From NCBI GenBank assembly GCA_025782575.1, contig JALGYY010000047.1:124368-188367 (forward strand): a stretch of DNA of 64,000 nucleotides, read 5' to 3'. Shown one piece after another: positions 26,717 through 36,430 of the stretch (position 1 is its first letter; every line of letters begins with the position of its first letter). Under the pieces are notes generated by a model. It searched no databases. It was not told the origin of the DNA and saw only the letters and a list, made by a program, of their open reading frames with translations. The translations under genes were made by a program, and so were the position numbers. This DNA comes from a bacterium. Lineage in GTDB: Bacteria; Orphanbacterota; Orphanbacteria; Orphanbacterales; Orphanbacteraceae.

Positions 26717-28111
26717 TCACCCGATTCTCGACAGATAAGAGACTACTTCGGCGGCGTTGATTGCCCAGAGCAGTAGAAGTGCCGCCAGGATTGCGGCGAC
26801 CGGCCCCCACCGCACGGGAGGGAGAGAATTCGAGATAGTCGCCCGCGAGAGGGCGCCCCCTGCCAATAAGATCAGCAGCGGTTCGATGGGAATCCGATAA
26901 CGGGACAATCCGCCGAGAGGGGCAATCACAGCGAGAAAATAGACAATTACGACGGCAAGCACCATGCGTGTCGGGTGAGAGGGGATCCGGAAGAAGCCGG
27001 CCGTACTGAGAGCGGTGACTGAGATGGTCATGAGTACGGCCAAGTAGACCAATGACCGTGTGACTACAGGTGCGGATAGAATGCCTCCATATTTTTCCAG
27101 AGCGAAGTGGCGCACGAAAAATGAAACCGGTGAAACAAAATCCGCTATTTGTTTGACCCGGGATCGCAATACAAAAGGAAGGTTTTCACGGGCAAAGCGA
27201 AGGGCTGTCGCTGTGCTCTTGCGGGATCGCTCGACCACATTTCCCATTTGCGCCCGATCCCATCCAGCCGGCGCGTCACCGACCAGAAGATCACGGACCC
27301 TCCCGTTCGCCTCCGCTGCATCCGTTCTGAGAGAAGTGGGGTAATCTAGATTCTTATACTTGCTGTTCATACCCAAGTACAGATTCACACCCAATGTAGC
27401 TCCTACCGGCGCAACCTGTTTGTACACTTCATAGTTCCGGAGCGTCCAGGGGAGGATCGCGACTATGGCGGCGAGCAGAAAGGTAACTGCGGGTCGACCC
27501 CGGTTCGACAGAGAGCCTCGCACTTTAAGAAAGATCAGGCAGGATAGCAGGAGAATCAGATATAGAGCGACCTCTTTGAAGTAGAGGGAGAAGCCGAGCA
27601 GGAGCCCCGCGAGCAAGAGGAGACGGTCTGTTTTGCCGGTCGTCGTTTCATGGCCGAGCGCCTTGATCAGGAGGAGCAGGCCGGGCAGGAAGAGTGCGAG
27701 AAAGATAGTTTCGGGCCACAGATAATGAGTGAATCCGACAAGGGGCAGGTAGAAAGCCCAGATCCAGCCGGCCGTCCGTGCGGCGCGAGGGTGATATATC
27801 TGAAGGCCAAACAAATAGATGGAGAGACCCACGACTCCTGAGAGGGCAACCTGTACGAGTTTGGCCGCGAAGATCCCGTCCACACCGAATCGATCGAGAA
27901 AGAAGGCCAAGTAGGCCGGGTACCCGGGGGGCCAGAGGAAGTTGTAGCAATCGATCAGAATGGAAAATCGGTTCAAGCAAAGTGCCAGGTAGATGTAGTT
28001 CGACTCATCGGCATGCGGCTCGATGTCGCTGGCGAGAAACAGAAAGAGTAACCGGATGCCGAGGCCGGTCGCCAGGAACGGCAGGGCGCGCTGAACCGAT
28101 CCTTTGATCAA
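26717..28111 (-). CDS. GT39/PMT-type integral membrane glycosyltransferase
   Basis: The protein (464 residues) has about eleven helices and the usual start of lipid-linked-sugar glycosyltransferases: IRLLFLFLASDIEPHADESNYIYLALCL, with the catalytic Asp-Glu pair in the first outer loop. WPPGYPAYLAFF and LPWTLRNYEVYKQ are also typical of the PMT_2/ArnT-like family. It should transfer a sugar from a polyprenyl carrier to a protein or lipid at the outer face of the inner membrane. Its start overlaps the pyruvate-kinase stop by four bases. Confidence 0.75.
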   Translation of the reverse strand: MIKGSVQRALPFLATGLGIRLLFLFLASDIEPHADESNYIYLALCLNRFSILIDCYNFLWPPGYPAYLAFFLDRFGVDGIFAAKLVQVALSGVVGLSIYLFGLQIYHPRAARTAGWIWAFYLPLVGFTHYLWPETIFLALFLPGLLLLIKALGHETTTGKTDRLLLLAGLLLGFSLYFKEVALYLILLLSCLIFLKVRGSLSNRGRPAVTFLLAAIVAILPWTLRNYEVYKQVAPVGATLGVNLYLGMNSKYKNLDYPTSLRTDAAEANGRVRDLLVGDAPAGWDRAQMGNVVERSRKSTATALRFARENLPFVLRSRVKQIADFVSPVSFFVRHFALEKYGGILSAPVVTRSLVYLAVLMTISVTALSTAGFFRIPSHPTRMVLAVVIVYFLAVIAPLGGLSRYRIPIEPLLILLAGGALSRATISNSLPPVRWGPVAAILAALLLLWAINAAEVVSYLSRIG

Positions 28112-29532
28112 GTCTTCTCTTCCACTCGGGCCACCTTGATCAGGTTGGTCGTGCCCGGCACATTCAATGGGAGCCCGACGGTAATCACCAGAAAGTCACC
28201 GTTTTTCACGAAGCCGCTTTCTCTGGCGAGGCGGATGGCCTGCGATTCGATCCCGTCGAGATCGGACGAATCCATCAGAATCGGAACGGCACCCCAGATA
28301 AGCGGCAACCTGGAGAAGGTCCGTTTACTCGGCGTCATCGCGAGGATCGGCTGCTTCGGCCTGTACTTCGAAACGAGCCGAGTCGTGCTACCCGACTGTG
28401 TGCAGGTGACGATCGCGCCTGCTCCAACCGTGTCGGCCAGTCTTGTAGCAGCATGCGCCACAGCCTCATAGACCTTGAGAGAAGGATGGGTGCCGAACCG
28501 GAACGTCCAGGCGTCGAACGGAAAAATCTTCTCCGTCTCCCGGGCGATCTTGCACATGATCCTCACCGACTCGGCCGGATACTTTCCTTCGGCGGTCTCC
28601 TCGGAAAGCATGACGGCGTCGGTCCCGTCCAGGATGGCGTTCGCCACATCGCTCGTCTCCGCCCGTGTGGGACGGGGGTTGTCTACCATCGACTTCAGCA
28701 TCTGTGTCGCCGTGATCACAGGTTTGCCCAGGTGATTGGCTTTCTCGATCAACATCTTCTGGGCACGGGGAACCTGTTCGAGAGGAATCTCGACGCCCAG
28801 GTCGCCTCGGGCGACCATCAATCCGTCAACCACTGTCAGAATTTCGTCGATTGTATCGAGCGCTTCGTGCTTCTCAATCTTGGCAATGATCGGCACCACC
28901 CGTCCGGACATGGAGATCACCCGCCTTGCGATTCGCACATCCTCCGCATTACGGACGAACGAAAGGGCTACGTAGTCAACTTCCTCGGACAGGCCGAACT
29001 CGAGATCGGCGCGATCCTTGTCGCTCAGGATCGGCGCGCTGATCGATCGACCGGGCAGGTTTATTCCTTTGCGCGAACCGAGGGGACCGCCCACTTCCAC
29101 AACCGTGGAAACATCTTCTTTGGTCACACGAGTGACCCGAAGTCGGAGTGCGGCATCGGCGAGATAAAGAGTGTCCCCCACCTTTACGTCTCTCGGAAGA
29201 TGTTTGTACGTCAGCGACGTCTCCCGATTGTTCCCCGGCACATCGCGCGTGGTGAGCGTGAACGGATCGCCTTCTCTGAGCTGAACAATCCCCTCCGCCA
29301 TCGGACCCGTGCGGATCTTGGGGCCTGCCAGGTCGAGCAGGATCCCGACGGGACGGCCGAGGCGCTTCGCGATCTCACGAACGGAGCGAATCGTCTTTCG
29401 GTGAGATTCGTGGTCGCCGTGGGAGAGATTGAGTCGAGCTATATTCATGCCGGCCTTGATCAGCTCTTCCAGTGCTTCGGGGGCAAACGTGGCCGGCCCG
29501 ATGGTCGCCACGATTTTCGTTCGACGAATCAT
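28108..29532 (-). CDS. pyk: Pyruvate kinase
   Basis: The protein (474 residues) is a normal-length pyruvate kinase that makes ATP and pyruvate from phosphoenolpyruvate and ADP. It has the start RRTKIVATIGPA, LNLSHGDHESH, LLDLAGPKIRTG, the active-site Lys in IAKIEKHEAL, VARGDLGVEIP and TATQMLKSM, plus the allosteric C-terminal domain (CTQSGSTTRLVSKYRPKQPI). ATG 29532 has GGAGGT five bases upstream, and the TAA of the epimerase gene lies inside that site, so translation is coupled. It is unusual that this central enzyme shares a transcript with envelope genes. Confidence 0.95.
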   Translation of the reverse strand: MIRRTKIVATIGPATFAPEALEELIKAGMNIARLNLSHGDHESHRKTIRSVREIAKRLGRPVGILLDLAGPKIRTGPMAEGIVQLREGDPFTLTTRDVPGNNRETSLTYKHLPRDVKVGDTLYLADAALRLRVTRVTKEDVSTVVEVGGPLGSRKGINLPGRSISAPILSDKDRADLEFGLSEEVDYVALSFVRNAEDVRIARRVISMSGRVVPIIAKIEKHEALDTIDEILTVVDGLMVARGDLGVEIPLEQVPRAQKMLIEKANHLGKPVITATQMLKSMVDNPRPTRAETSDVANAILDGTDAVMLSEETAEGKYPAESVRIMCKIARETEKIFPFDAWTFRFGTHPSLKVYEAVAHAATRLADTVGAGAIVTCTQSGSTTRLVSKYRPKQPILAMTPSKRTFSRLPLIWGAVPILMDSSDLDGIESQAIRLARESGFVKNGDFLVITVGLPLNVPGTTNLIKVARVEEKT

Positions 29533-29534
29533 GA

Positions 29535-30524
29535 TTACCTCCATAATTGGAGAAGAGCGGTTTCTCTTTCCGCCTGGAGTCCCGCTTTCCACTCGTATTC
29601 AGCGGGCCGGCTTTGTGCCCACTCGAGTGTAGCGCGAATTGTTTCGTCCAGTTGCCGGAATGTGAGATCATTTGCGACGGCGCGTTCGATTGATATCTGA
29701 TGAAAGCCGCCATACTCCGGATTCGATTCGGGCAGCCAGAGAGGGAGATCGCTCCACGGGGCGACCTCGTGATCGAGCAGAAACGTCTCGTCCACCCAGA
29801 CCGGGGTGCCGTCGCTTCCCGAAGTGATCCGGCACGACTCTAACAGATCAAGCATGGTGACCGGCTTCGCCGGTCCGGTTGCGTTGAATACGCCTGATAC
29901 CTCATTCTCGATGAGCCGCACGGTCCATTCCGCCAGGTCACGAACATCGATAAACTGATTCAACCGTTCCGGGCGACCGGGCGCGAGAAAATCGCCACCT
30001 TTTTTCATGCGGTGCGGCCAGTACGTAAAGCGGTCGGTCGGATCGTGGGGGCCCACAATGAGCCCCGGGCGAACAATAAGGGCGCGCTCGCCGAAAGTGT
30101 CGACGACCTGCTGCTCGGAAAGCGCCTTCAAAGGACCGTACGTCTTTTCGTCGATGTCCTCGATCGACTCGTCGTCGATCTTTCCGACCGGAGCATTCTC
30201 GTCCACACCTGGCCGGCTGACATCACCATAGACTGAGATTGTCGAAACAAAAACGTAACGGTCCACCGAGTCGCGGAGCGCACTCGCCGATACTCCCACA
30301 ATGCGCGGCACGTAACCGCATGTGTCGATCACGGCATCCCACCGGCGGCCGCTGAGCCGGTCGAGTTCACCGTCTCGATTCCCCTTGATCGTCTCGATGT
30401 CGGGGAAGAGGCCCGGATCGGTTTCGCCCCTGTTAAAGAGCGTCAGCTCATGGGAACCGACCTGGGCGGCCTCTACGATCGCCCGTCCGAGATACTTAGT
30501 GCCTCCGAGAATCAGAATGCGCAT
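29535..30524 (-). CDS. NAD-dependent epimerase/dehydratase (extended SDR)
   Basis: The protein (329 residues) has an N-terminal Rossmann motif (ILGGTKYLGRAIVEAA), a strand with FNRGETDP, the FVSTISVYG serine strand and the catalytic Y-x3-K as YGPLK. It belongs to extended short-chain dehydrogenases that act on nucleotide sugars or related compounds. A C-terminal region with GVFNATGPAKPVTMLDLLE is typical of the isoflavone-reductase-like or mRNA-binding/epimerase subgroup. The substrate is unknown. It ends two bases before pyruvate kinase and starts six bases after the nitroreductase. Confidence 0.8.
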   Translation of the reverse strand: MRILILGGTKYLGRAIVEAAQVGSHELTLFNRGETDPGLFPDIETIKGNRDGELDRLSGRRWDAVIDTCGYVPRIVGVSASALRDSVDRYVFVSTISVYGDVSRPGVDENAPVGKIDDESIEDIDEKTYGPLKALSEQQVVDTFGERALIVRPGLIVGPHDPTDRFTYWPHRMKKGGDFLAPGRPERLNQFIDVRDLAEWTVRLIENEVSGVFNATGPAKPVTMLDLLESCRITSGSDGTPVWVDETFLLDHEVAPWSDLPLWLPESNPEYGGFHQISIERAVANDLTFRQLDETIRATLEWAQSRPAEYEWKAGLQAERETALLQLWR

Positions 30525-30530
30525 GGCCGG

Positions 30531-31220
30531 TTACTCCCTGTCCGATCGCCCCTCAACGAAAGTGGCGATTTCATCAAACCGTTTTCTTCTGATCACTGGC
30601 AGACGTGTCTGTTCATCCGGATATCCGACAACGAGAACGAGGAACGGCCGTTCGTTCTCCGGCCGACCAAGAATCCGGTTCAGAAATTTCATCGGGCTCG
30701 GCGTGTGTGTGAGCGACGCGAGCCCTGCTCGATGAACGGCGGCGATCAGGAGGCCGGTGGCGATGCCCACCGATTCGGTGACATAGTAGTTCTTGGTGCG
30801 GCTCCCGTCTTCTCCCGGTTCGTAACTCTCTGCGAAGATCCCGATCAACCAGGGAGCGGTTTCAAGAAATGGTTTGTGCGCGTCCGTTCCGAAAGGGTGG
30901 AGTGCTTTCAGCCATTCCTCCGGAGCTTTCCCCCCGTAGAAAGCCTCCTCCTCCTTTTCCGCCTCCACCCTAATCCTCTTCTTGGTCGCGCGATCGTTCA
31001 CGGCGACAAAGTGCCATGGCTGCCGGTTGGCTCCTGACGGCGCCGACGCCGCCGATCGTATGCAGCTTTCGATCAGTTCCCTGGGGACGGCGCGAGGAGA
31101 AAACTCTCTGACAGTCCTTCTCCGTCTGATGTCTTCTTCAAACTCCAGCGCACGGCGGATCATCTCATTTGGTGGATACTCTCTATAATCATCAAAGGGG
31201 CGGAACGTGGGATCGCTCAT
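30531..31220 (-). CDS. Nitroreductase-family flavoprotein, iodotyrosine-deiodinase-like
   Basis: The protein (229 residues) has the FMN-binding start of nitroreductases ([32 protein letters not shown]) and a C-terminal part ([31 protein letters not shown]) that closely follows bacterial iodotyrosine deiodinase homologues. It is likely a FMN-dependent reductase of halogenated or nitro-aromatic compounds. Active-site assignment needs an alignment. It is the first gene of a run of at least six minus-strand genes (nitroreductase, epimerase, pyk, GT39, membrane protein, AlkP). No good promoter is visible before its ATG. Confidence 0.8.
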   Translation of the reverse strand: MSDPTFRPFDDYREYPPNEMIRRALEFEEDIRRRRTVREFSPRAVPRELIESCIRSAASAPSGANRQPWHFVAVNDRATKKRIRVEAEKEEEAFYGGKAPEEWLKALHPFGTDAHKPFLETAPWLIGIFAESYEPGEDGSRTKNYYVTESVGIATGLLIAAVHRAGLASLTHTPSPMKFLNRILGRPENERPFLVLVVGYPDEQTRLPVIRRKRFDEIATFVEGRSDRE

Positions 31221-31482
31221 CCATTCCTTCCTGTCTGGGCGGTCTCTGAATCGAAGGCGAGAACCGATCGGCCGGGGAAGCGTGAAAGGAGGAGGGTCGG
31301 ATCCGGGCGCCCGATGAAAACCGACGGCGTTCCACTTTTCTTTGTCGTCAAGACCCGCCCCTTTCCGGCAACCTGATTCCGCCTCATTCTTCCTGATTCC
31401 CTTCGACTTGACAAGAGATCAGGGAGAGGGAGAGATTGATGGGGGGCGAGGCACGTGGCAGCCGCTATTGGGAGAGTGCACT

Positions 31483-34167
31483 TTGCGTAGATTTCTGATC
31501 GTACTGATTCTCGTCGCGATCGTCGCTGTCGGTGCCCTATACGGCGCCCTGCGGCTTTTCGCGCCGCCCGACAAGATTCGAGAGTACCTGACCGCCCAGG
31601 TGGGGGATGCCCTCGGCCTGGAACTCAAGATCGGGAGTGTGGAGCCTTCTCTCTACCCGATCGGGGCGAAGATCAGTGATCTCTCACTCGAGAATCCGGC
31701 GGGGAGTGAATTTGATCCCCTGGCTGTTCTCGAGACCGGGAGCATTTCCCTTCGCATTCTTCCGCTCCTGTCGAGGCGGATCGAAATCAGTCACGCCTTG
31801 CTGCAAGGGCTCGAACTCACTCTGGTAAAAGGCGAAAAGGGAAAACTGATTCTTCCAGGTGAGCCGGTGGACGATGACGGACAGGCTGCTCCGGGGCCGG
31901 CGGCTGCCGACTTTGCATTGCTGTTGTCCCTTGCCGAGCTCCGTGACGCATCAGTTCGTATTATCGATCCCCACAAAGGGTCAGAGTTAACGATCGGTTC
32001 CCTCGACATGAAGACATCACTCGATATCGAGCGGGGGGGAGAGCGTCTTTCCGCCAAGGGTCGCGCTGATTTCCACGAAGTGCAGAGTACCGAATTTGCC
32101 GCGCTCGGGATTGATTCTGGAATCAAGTTGATTCTCGCCGAATATGATCTGACGATTCACCCTGCAGAGGAAACGACGAAGCTCGAAAACGTCACTATTA
32201 CGATCGGCGACCTGTCACTCGTGGCTCAGGGGGAGCTGCGCGGTTTCGAAGGGCCGCCGGCGGGAGAGATCACCTTCTCCGCGCCGGACCTGGAAGTGTC
32301 GGATCTACTGTCGCTCGCCGGGGAGGGTTCTCCGGGGGCGAAGGGTCTTCGGGGAGAGGGTCCGGTTTCGTTTGCGGGGGACCTCACGCTGGCCGGCGAG
32401 GCGCCTCCCCGATATCAGATTCAGCTCGATCTGGGGGGCGTTTCGATCGGGAACATAAATATCGCCGAAGGAATCGAGAATCTCGAAGGCCGGATTGAAC
32501 TGACCGAAAAGAGTATCGGTTTCGAAGATCTCTCATTCGAGATCGGAGGCGAGTCGCTTCGTTTACATGGGACGATCGATCAGGGTGATCACCCTGAAAG
32601 CGATCTCGAACTCAGGGGGAAGCTCGACCTGGACCTGATCGAGCGGATCGGCCTCACTCCTGAAGGAGTCTCGCTCGGCGGCAAGCTGGGCATGGATCTT
32701 CACCTTACGGGAAACCCGGATGACCCCGGGTCTGTGGCGTTGAACGGAAACGTAATAATCGAAAACGGGAGCGTGGAGCATCCGGCGCTTGCCCTGCCGG
32801 TCCGGGATGTTGACGGGACGATCCGATTCATGGGGGACGTGATCCGCGCGGACAGTCTCTCGGCGGTTCTCGGCCGATCCCATCTGCAGCTGGCCCTTCG
32901 GGTGGATGATCCCATGGGGGAGGGGCGGGTCAGGATTGATGCGCGGGGAGATGTGATCGACCTGGACGAGATTCTGGTACTGCCGGATACGGCTTCCGTA
33001 AACGGAGCGACGGGCGGAGCTACTGCCGGGACTCTGCCGCCCCCAGCTCCGATCGTGCCCCCTCTGCCAAACATCACGGCAACCGGCACGATCAGAGCGG
33101 ATACCTTTATTACGGCCGGAAACATTCTGACCGGGGTACAGATCGATTTCGATATGGCCGATGGAGTAGCCCGAACGGATCTCATAATGGAAGAGGGTGT
33201 TTTTGGGGAAATACGCTTTCTCGATGCCCGTTCGGAGCTCGTAACGAAAGATGGTGTGATCACGGGGCCGGTCAGAGCGGCCACAGTATGGGCCACCAGG
33301 ATCAAGCTCACCCGGGCTCGCGGCGATCTTAAAATCACGCAGGACGGGCGGATTCATGTCGGGAATGTGACGGCGGGAGTCTATCAGGGCCGGGTCGAAG
33401 GGGATGTAGTAGTGCAGATCGACGGACCTCTGCCCGAAGATGTCTCATATGAATTCAAGATCGATGCTACCGGTCTCGAGGCGAATGAATTTCTGTCGGC
33501 GCTGACGCCTGCGAAAAACGTCTTATACGGCAAATTCAACATGAAGTCCGAGTGGAGTGGCCGCGGTCTCGAAGAAGAGGAGATGCTCCGGAATCTCCGG
33601 GCGAACGGCAAGGCGGAGACGATCGATGGCGAGTTGAAGAACCTCCAGGCACTGAACGCGGTGGCCGATTTTCTCGGGCTGAGGGAGTTGAAGGAGCAGA
33701 AGTTCCGGACGTTTTACTCCGGTTTCCGGATTGAAGACGGGCGGCTCGCAACTGACGGGATCACCATGACGGGCGAGGCGGCCGATTGGGATGCTTCAGG
33801 ATCGATCGGGTTTGACGGGACTCTTGACTACGCCATAACAGCCACCATGTCGCCGGCGCTATCCGACCAGCTGAAGCGTAAATCGAGCCTCTCCTCTCTC
33901 TTTACGGATCGTGCGGGGCGGGTGGTCCTCGACTTTCTGGTGACCGGGACCACAAAGAAACCGGATGTGAGCTATGACCTCGCCAAAGCGGCTTCGCGTT
34001 CGGGACTCGGCCAGTTCGGTACGCTGATCGAAGAGTGGAGCAAGGACGGCAAGCTCGAACAGGCGATCGAAGGGATCCTGGGCGGGGGCGAGGGGAATGG
34101 TGGTGGCCTCGAGGATCTGCTGGGCGGTTTCTTCAAGAAAAAGGCGCCGCCAGATACAACGAAGTAA
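31483..34167 (+). CDS. AsmA-family envelope protein
   Basis: The protein (894 residues) has one N-terminal membrane helix (RFLIVLILVAIVAVGALYGAL), then a long β-strand repeat typical of AsmA/YhdP-type proteins, and a C-terminal AsmA_2-like domain (GKAETIDGELKNLQALNAVADFLGL, GTLDYAITATMSPAL, FLVTGTTKKPDVSYDL). Such proteins form periplasmic bridges that move phospholipids to the outer membrane. A Pro-rich spacer (LPPPAPIVPPLP) splits the two halves. TTG 31483 is chosen because GGGAG lies eight bases upstream and the protein then begins right before its membrane helix. Confidence 0.8.
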   Translation: MRRFLIVLILVAIVAVGALYGALRLFAPPDKIREYLTAQVGDALGLELKIGSVEPSLYPIGAKISDLSLENPAGSEFDPLAVLETGSISLRILPLLSRRIEISHALLQGLELTLVKGEKGKLILPGEPVDDDGQAAPGPAAADFALLLSLAELRDASVRIIDPHKGSELTIGSLDMKTSLDIERGGERLSAKGRADFHEVQSTEFAALGIDSGIKLILAEYDLTIHPAEETTKLENVTITIGDLSLVAQGELRGFEGPPAGEITFSAPDLEVSDLLSLAGEGSPGAKGLRGEGPVSFAGDLTLAGEAPPRYQIQLDLGGVSIGNINIAEGIENLEGRIELTEKSIGFEDLSFEIGGESLRLHGTIDQGDHPESDLELRGKLDLDLIERIGLTPEGVSLGGKLGMDLHLTGNPDDPGSVALNGNVIIENGSVEHPALALPVRDVDGTIRFMGDVIRADSLSAVLGRSHLQLALRVDDPMGEGRVRIDARGDVIDLDEILVLPDTASVNGATGGATAGTLPPPAPIVPPLPNITATGTIRADTFITAGNILTGVQIDFDMADGVARTDLIMEEGVFGEIRFLDARSELVTKDGVITGPVRAATVWATRIKLTRARGDLKITQDGRIHVGNVTAGVYQGRVEGDVVVQIDGPLPEDVSYEFKIDATGLEANEFLSALTPAKNVLYGKFNMKSEWSGRGLEEEEMLRNLRANGKAETIDGELKNLQALNAVADFLGLRELKEQKFRTFYSGFRIEDGRLATDGITMTGEAADWDASGSIGFDGTLDYAITATMSPALSDQLKRKSSLSSLFTDRAGRVVLDFLVTGTTKKPDVSYDLAKAASRSGLGQFGTLIEEWSKDGKLEQAIEGILGGGEGNGGGLEDLLGGFFKKKAPPDTTK

Positions 34168-34219
34168 TCGGACTCCACCGGTCTTGAAGCCTGGCGTAGA
34201 GGCCTCTACAATTGTCCGC

Positions 34220-35221
34220 ATGAATACAAAAATGACAATCGAAGAAACGATCATCATCGGTGCGGGGCCGATCGGCCTCGCCTGCGCCCTTTCGGCAAAA
34301 CGGCGTGGAATAGATCCGCTGGTGATCGATGCCGGAATCGTAGTCAACTCGATCGCTCACTATCCACCCCATATGGTTTTCTTTACCACACCTGAGCTTC
34401 TCGAAATCGGTGGGCACCCGTTTCCCTGTGCGGGAGAAAAGCCGACACGGATAGAAGCGCTCAAGTATTACAGGGGGATCGTTCGGTCAGAAGGGATTCG
34501 CGTGCGGCCCTACACGAAACTTCTGGGAGCTTCGCGAACGGACGATGGAATCGTATGCCGGTTTGAAGGGGAAGATGGCGAGTTCGACATGGGGTGCGAA
34601 CATCTGGTCCTTGCGAGCGGCTACTTCGATCAGAAGAACCGTCTTGGCGTGCCGGGCGAAGATCTTCCGCACGTCCATCACGTCTATGATGAAGGGCATT
34701 GGAGTTTCGAGCGGGATGTGGTTGTTGTGGGAGGGAAAAACTCGGGGATCGAGGCGGCGCTCGACCTTTACCGGTCGGGGGGGCGTGTGACACTCGTCCA
34801 CCGCTATACCGATTTCAAGAAGACCGTGAAGTACTGGATCAAGCCGGACATTCTGAACCGGATCAGTGCCGGGGAGATTGCCGTACGCATGGGGGCGCAG
34901 GTGGAGCGAATCGACAGGAGGTCGGTCACGATCCGGAGCGCGGCAGGAGAAGAGACCCTTCCGGCTGATCGAGTGTATGTGCTGATCGGCTTTCAGCCGG
35001 ATTGGTCGCTCTTCGAAAGAATCGGTATCCATATAGATGACGAAAGCGGACGGCCCGAGATCGATGAAAAGACACACGAGTCGAACGTGCCGGGCGTCTA
35101 TCTCGCCGGAAGTATTGTGGCGGGTAAGAGCGTTTCGTCGGTTTTCATCGAGAACGGCCGGTTTGACGGAGATAAGATTTTCGGATCGATCGCCGGCCGG
35201 AGTGATGGGGAACGATCGTGA
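34220..35221 (+). CDS. YpdA-family FAD-dependent disulfide reductase (bacillithiol type)
   Basis: The protein (333 residues) has an FAD Rossmann site (TIIIGAGPIGLACALSA), a second NADPH site (DVVVVGGKNSGIEAALDL) and the subgroup stretch HMVFFTTPELLEIGGHPFPC, which is typical of YpdA. YpdA reduces bacillithiol disulfide with NADPH, so the cell may use bacillithiol or a related thiol (inference). The usual C-terminal GxxxxGDxx motif appears as VYLAGSIVAGKSV. It has no clear ribosome site; a 14-base palindrome, GTAGAGGCCTCTAC, lies at 34196-34209. It overlaps the Eis-like gene by four bases. Confidence 0.8.
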   Translation: MNTKMTIEETIIIGAGPIGLACALSAKRRGIDPLVIDAGIVVNSIAHYPPHMVFFTTPELLEIGGHPFPCAGEKPTRIEALKYYRGIVRSEGIRVRPYTKLLGASRTDDGIVCRFEGEDGEFDMGCEHLVLASGYFDQKNRLGVPGEDLPHVHHVYDEGHWSFERDVVVVGGKNSGIEAALDLYRSGGRVTLVHRYTDFKKTVKYWIKPDILNRISAGEIAVRMGAQVERIDRRSVTIRSAAGEETLPADRVYVLIGFQPDWSLFERIGIHIDDESGRPEIDEKTHESNVPGVYLAGSIVAGKSVSSVFIENGRFDGDKIFGSIAGRSDGERS

Positions 35222-36420
35222 CCCCGAAGAAACGGACTTCTTTTTTCGAATACAGAACGCCGGTCGGGGATGGGGAGATCAGGGCGTACGCCGATCTCCT
35301 CGATCAGGCATTCCCGCAGGTATTTCAGTTGCAGGATCTGGAGACGTGGCTCGGAAGAGAGGAGCCGGAGGGCTTCCGGGCTGCCATTCAGAACGGCAGG
35401 CTGGCCGGCACGACGATGATCGTGAAGTGCGGTCAGTGGTTCGGCGGCCGGCAAGTGCCGATGGGGGGGATTCGGGGTGTGGCGACGGCCCCTCACGCGC
35501 GTGGAAAAGGCGCGGCCCGCTTTCTGATGGAGCGCTCGCTTCACGAACTGCACGACGCTGAGATTCCCATCGCCTCTCTCTATCCGGCGACGCACACACT
35601 TTATCGCCGTGCCGGTTATGAGCTCGCAGGCGATCATATCGGCTACAGGATCGATCTCCATCGGATCCCTCGAATCAAAGACCGGCTCGAAATAGAGCCG
35701 ATCGACCCGGCCGATTCCTCGATCATGAAGTCCGCGTATGACGCGCGCGCCAAACGGACCAACGGGCAGCTCGCCCGCACAGGTTTCTTCTGGCTGAGGG
35801 TCAACGAGCAAAAGCTGAAGATGAGCCGGGCGTTTCGCATTGTCGGAAAGAACGGGAAGACGGAGGGCTACTTCGCTTTCGTGCCGAAGGAGGAGCATGG
35901 CGGGCCGGCCGGACTGCAGATGCGGGACCTTGTATTCAACTCACGGGATGCCGCTCGGACTGCTCTCGGATTCTTCTCGGACCAGAGAAGTATGAATGAA
36001 TTCGTCTGGTTCAGTGGCGCGCCGACAGAGCCGATCGAGATAGTCCTCGGAGAGCACGGTCTCAAAACCGATTGGCGAACCCATTGGATGCTTCGCATCG
36101 TCGACGTGGCCGGCGCGCTCGAAGCGCGTGGGTATTCGACCGGGGTTGAAGGTGAGATCCATTTTGATATCACAGATGATCTGCTCCCATGGAATAACGG
36201 CCGCTTCGTGCTTCACGTCGAAAAGGGACGCGCCACTGTTCGCGCGGGTGGGCGCGGCCGGCTGACGATCGATGTGCGGGGGCTTGCGTCTCTCTACAGC
36301 GGCTTTCTTGCTGCCGACGACCTCGAGGTTGCCGGCCTTCTTACGGGGAGTGCGCGCGAGATGGCCGCTGCTACCGCTCTATTTTGCGGGCCGCGGCCAT
36401 GGATGGTTGACTGGTTTTAG
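35218..36420 (+). CDS. Eis-like GNAT N-acetyltransferase
   Basis: The protein (400 residues) resembles enhanced-intracellular-survival (Eis) acetyltransferases: an N-terminal GNAT domain with VPMGGIRGVATAPHARGKGAARFLM (acetyl-CoA loop), a second GNAT-like domain, and an SCP2-like C-terminal part (GRLTIDVRGLASLYSGFLAADDLEV). The chain ends with Phe, as in mycobacterial Eis, where the terminal carboxylate helps catalysis. It probably acetylates amines on small molecules or proteins. Its GTG start overlaps the YpdA stop by four bases, and both may serve thiol/redox or detoxification work. Confidence 0.8.
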   Translation: MTPKKRTSFFEYRTPVGDGEIRAYADLLDQAFPQVFQLQDLETWLGREEPEGFRAAIQNGRLAGTTMIVKCGQWFGGRQVPMGGIRGVATAPHARGKGAARFLMERSLHELHDAEIPIASLYPATHTLYRRAGYELAGDHIGYRIDLHRIPRIKDRLEIEPIDPADSSIMKSAYDARAKRTNGQLARTGFFWLRVNEQKLKMSRAFRIVGKNGKTEGYFAFVPKEEHGGPAGLQMRDLVFNSRDAARTALGFFSDQRSMNEFVWFSGAPTEPIEIVLGEHGLKTDWRTHWMLRIVDVAGALEARGYSTGVEGEIHFDITDDLLPWNNGRFVLHVEKGRATVRAGGRGRLTIDVRGLASLYSGFLAADDLEVAGLLTGSAREMAAATALFCGPRPWMVDWF

Positions 36421-36430
36421 CTCGGATTTC

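Noticed and set aside
34196..34209. Palindrome GTAGAGGCCTCTAC as operator
   Set aside because: Perfect but single, with no regulator gene nearby; nothing ties it to a function.
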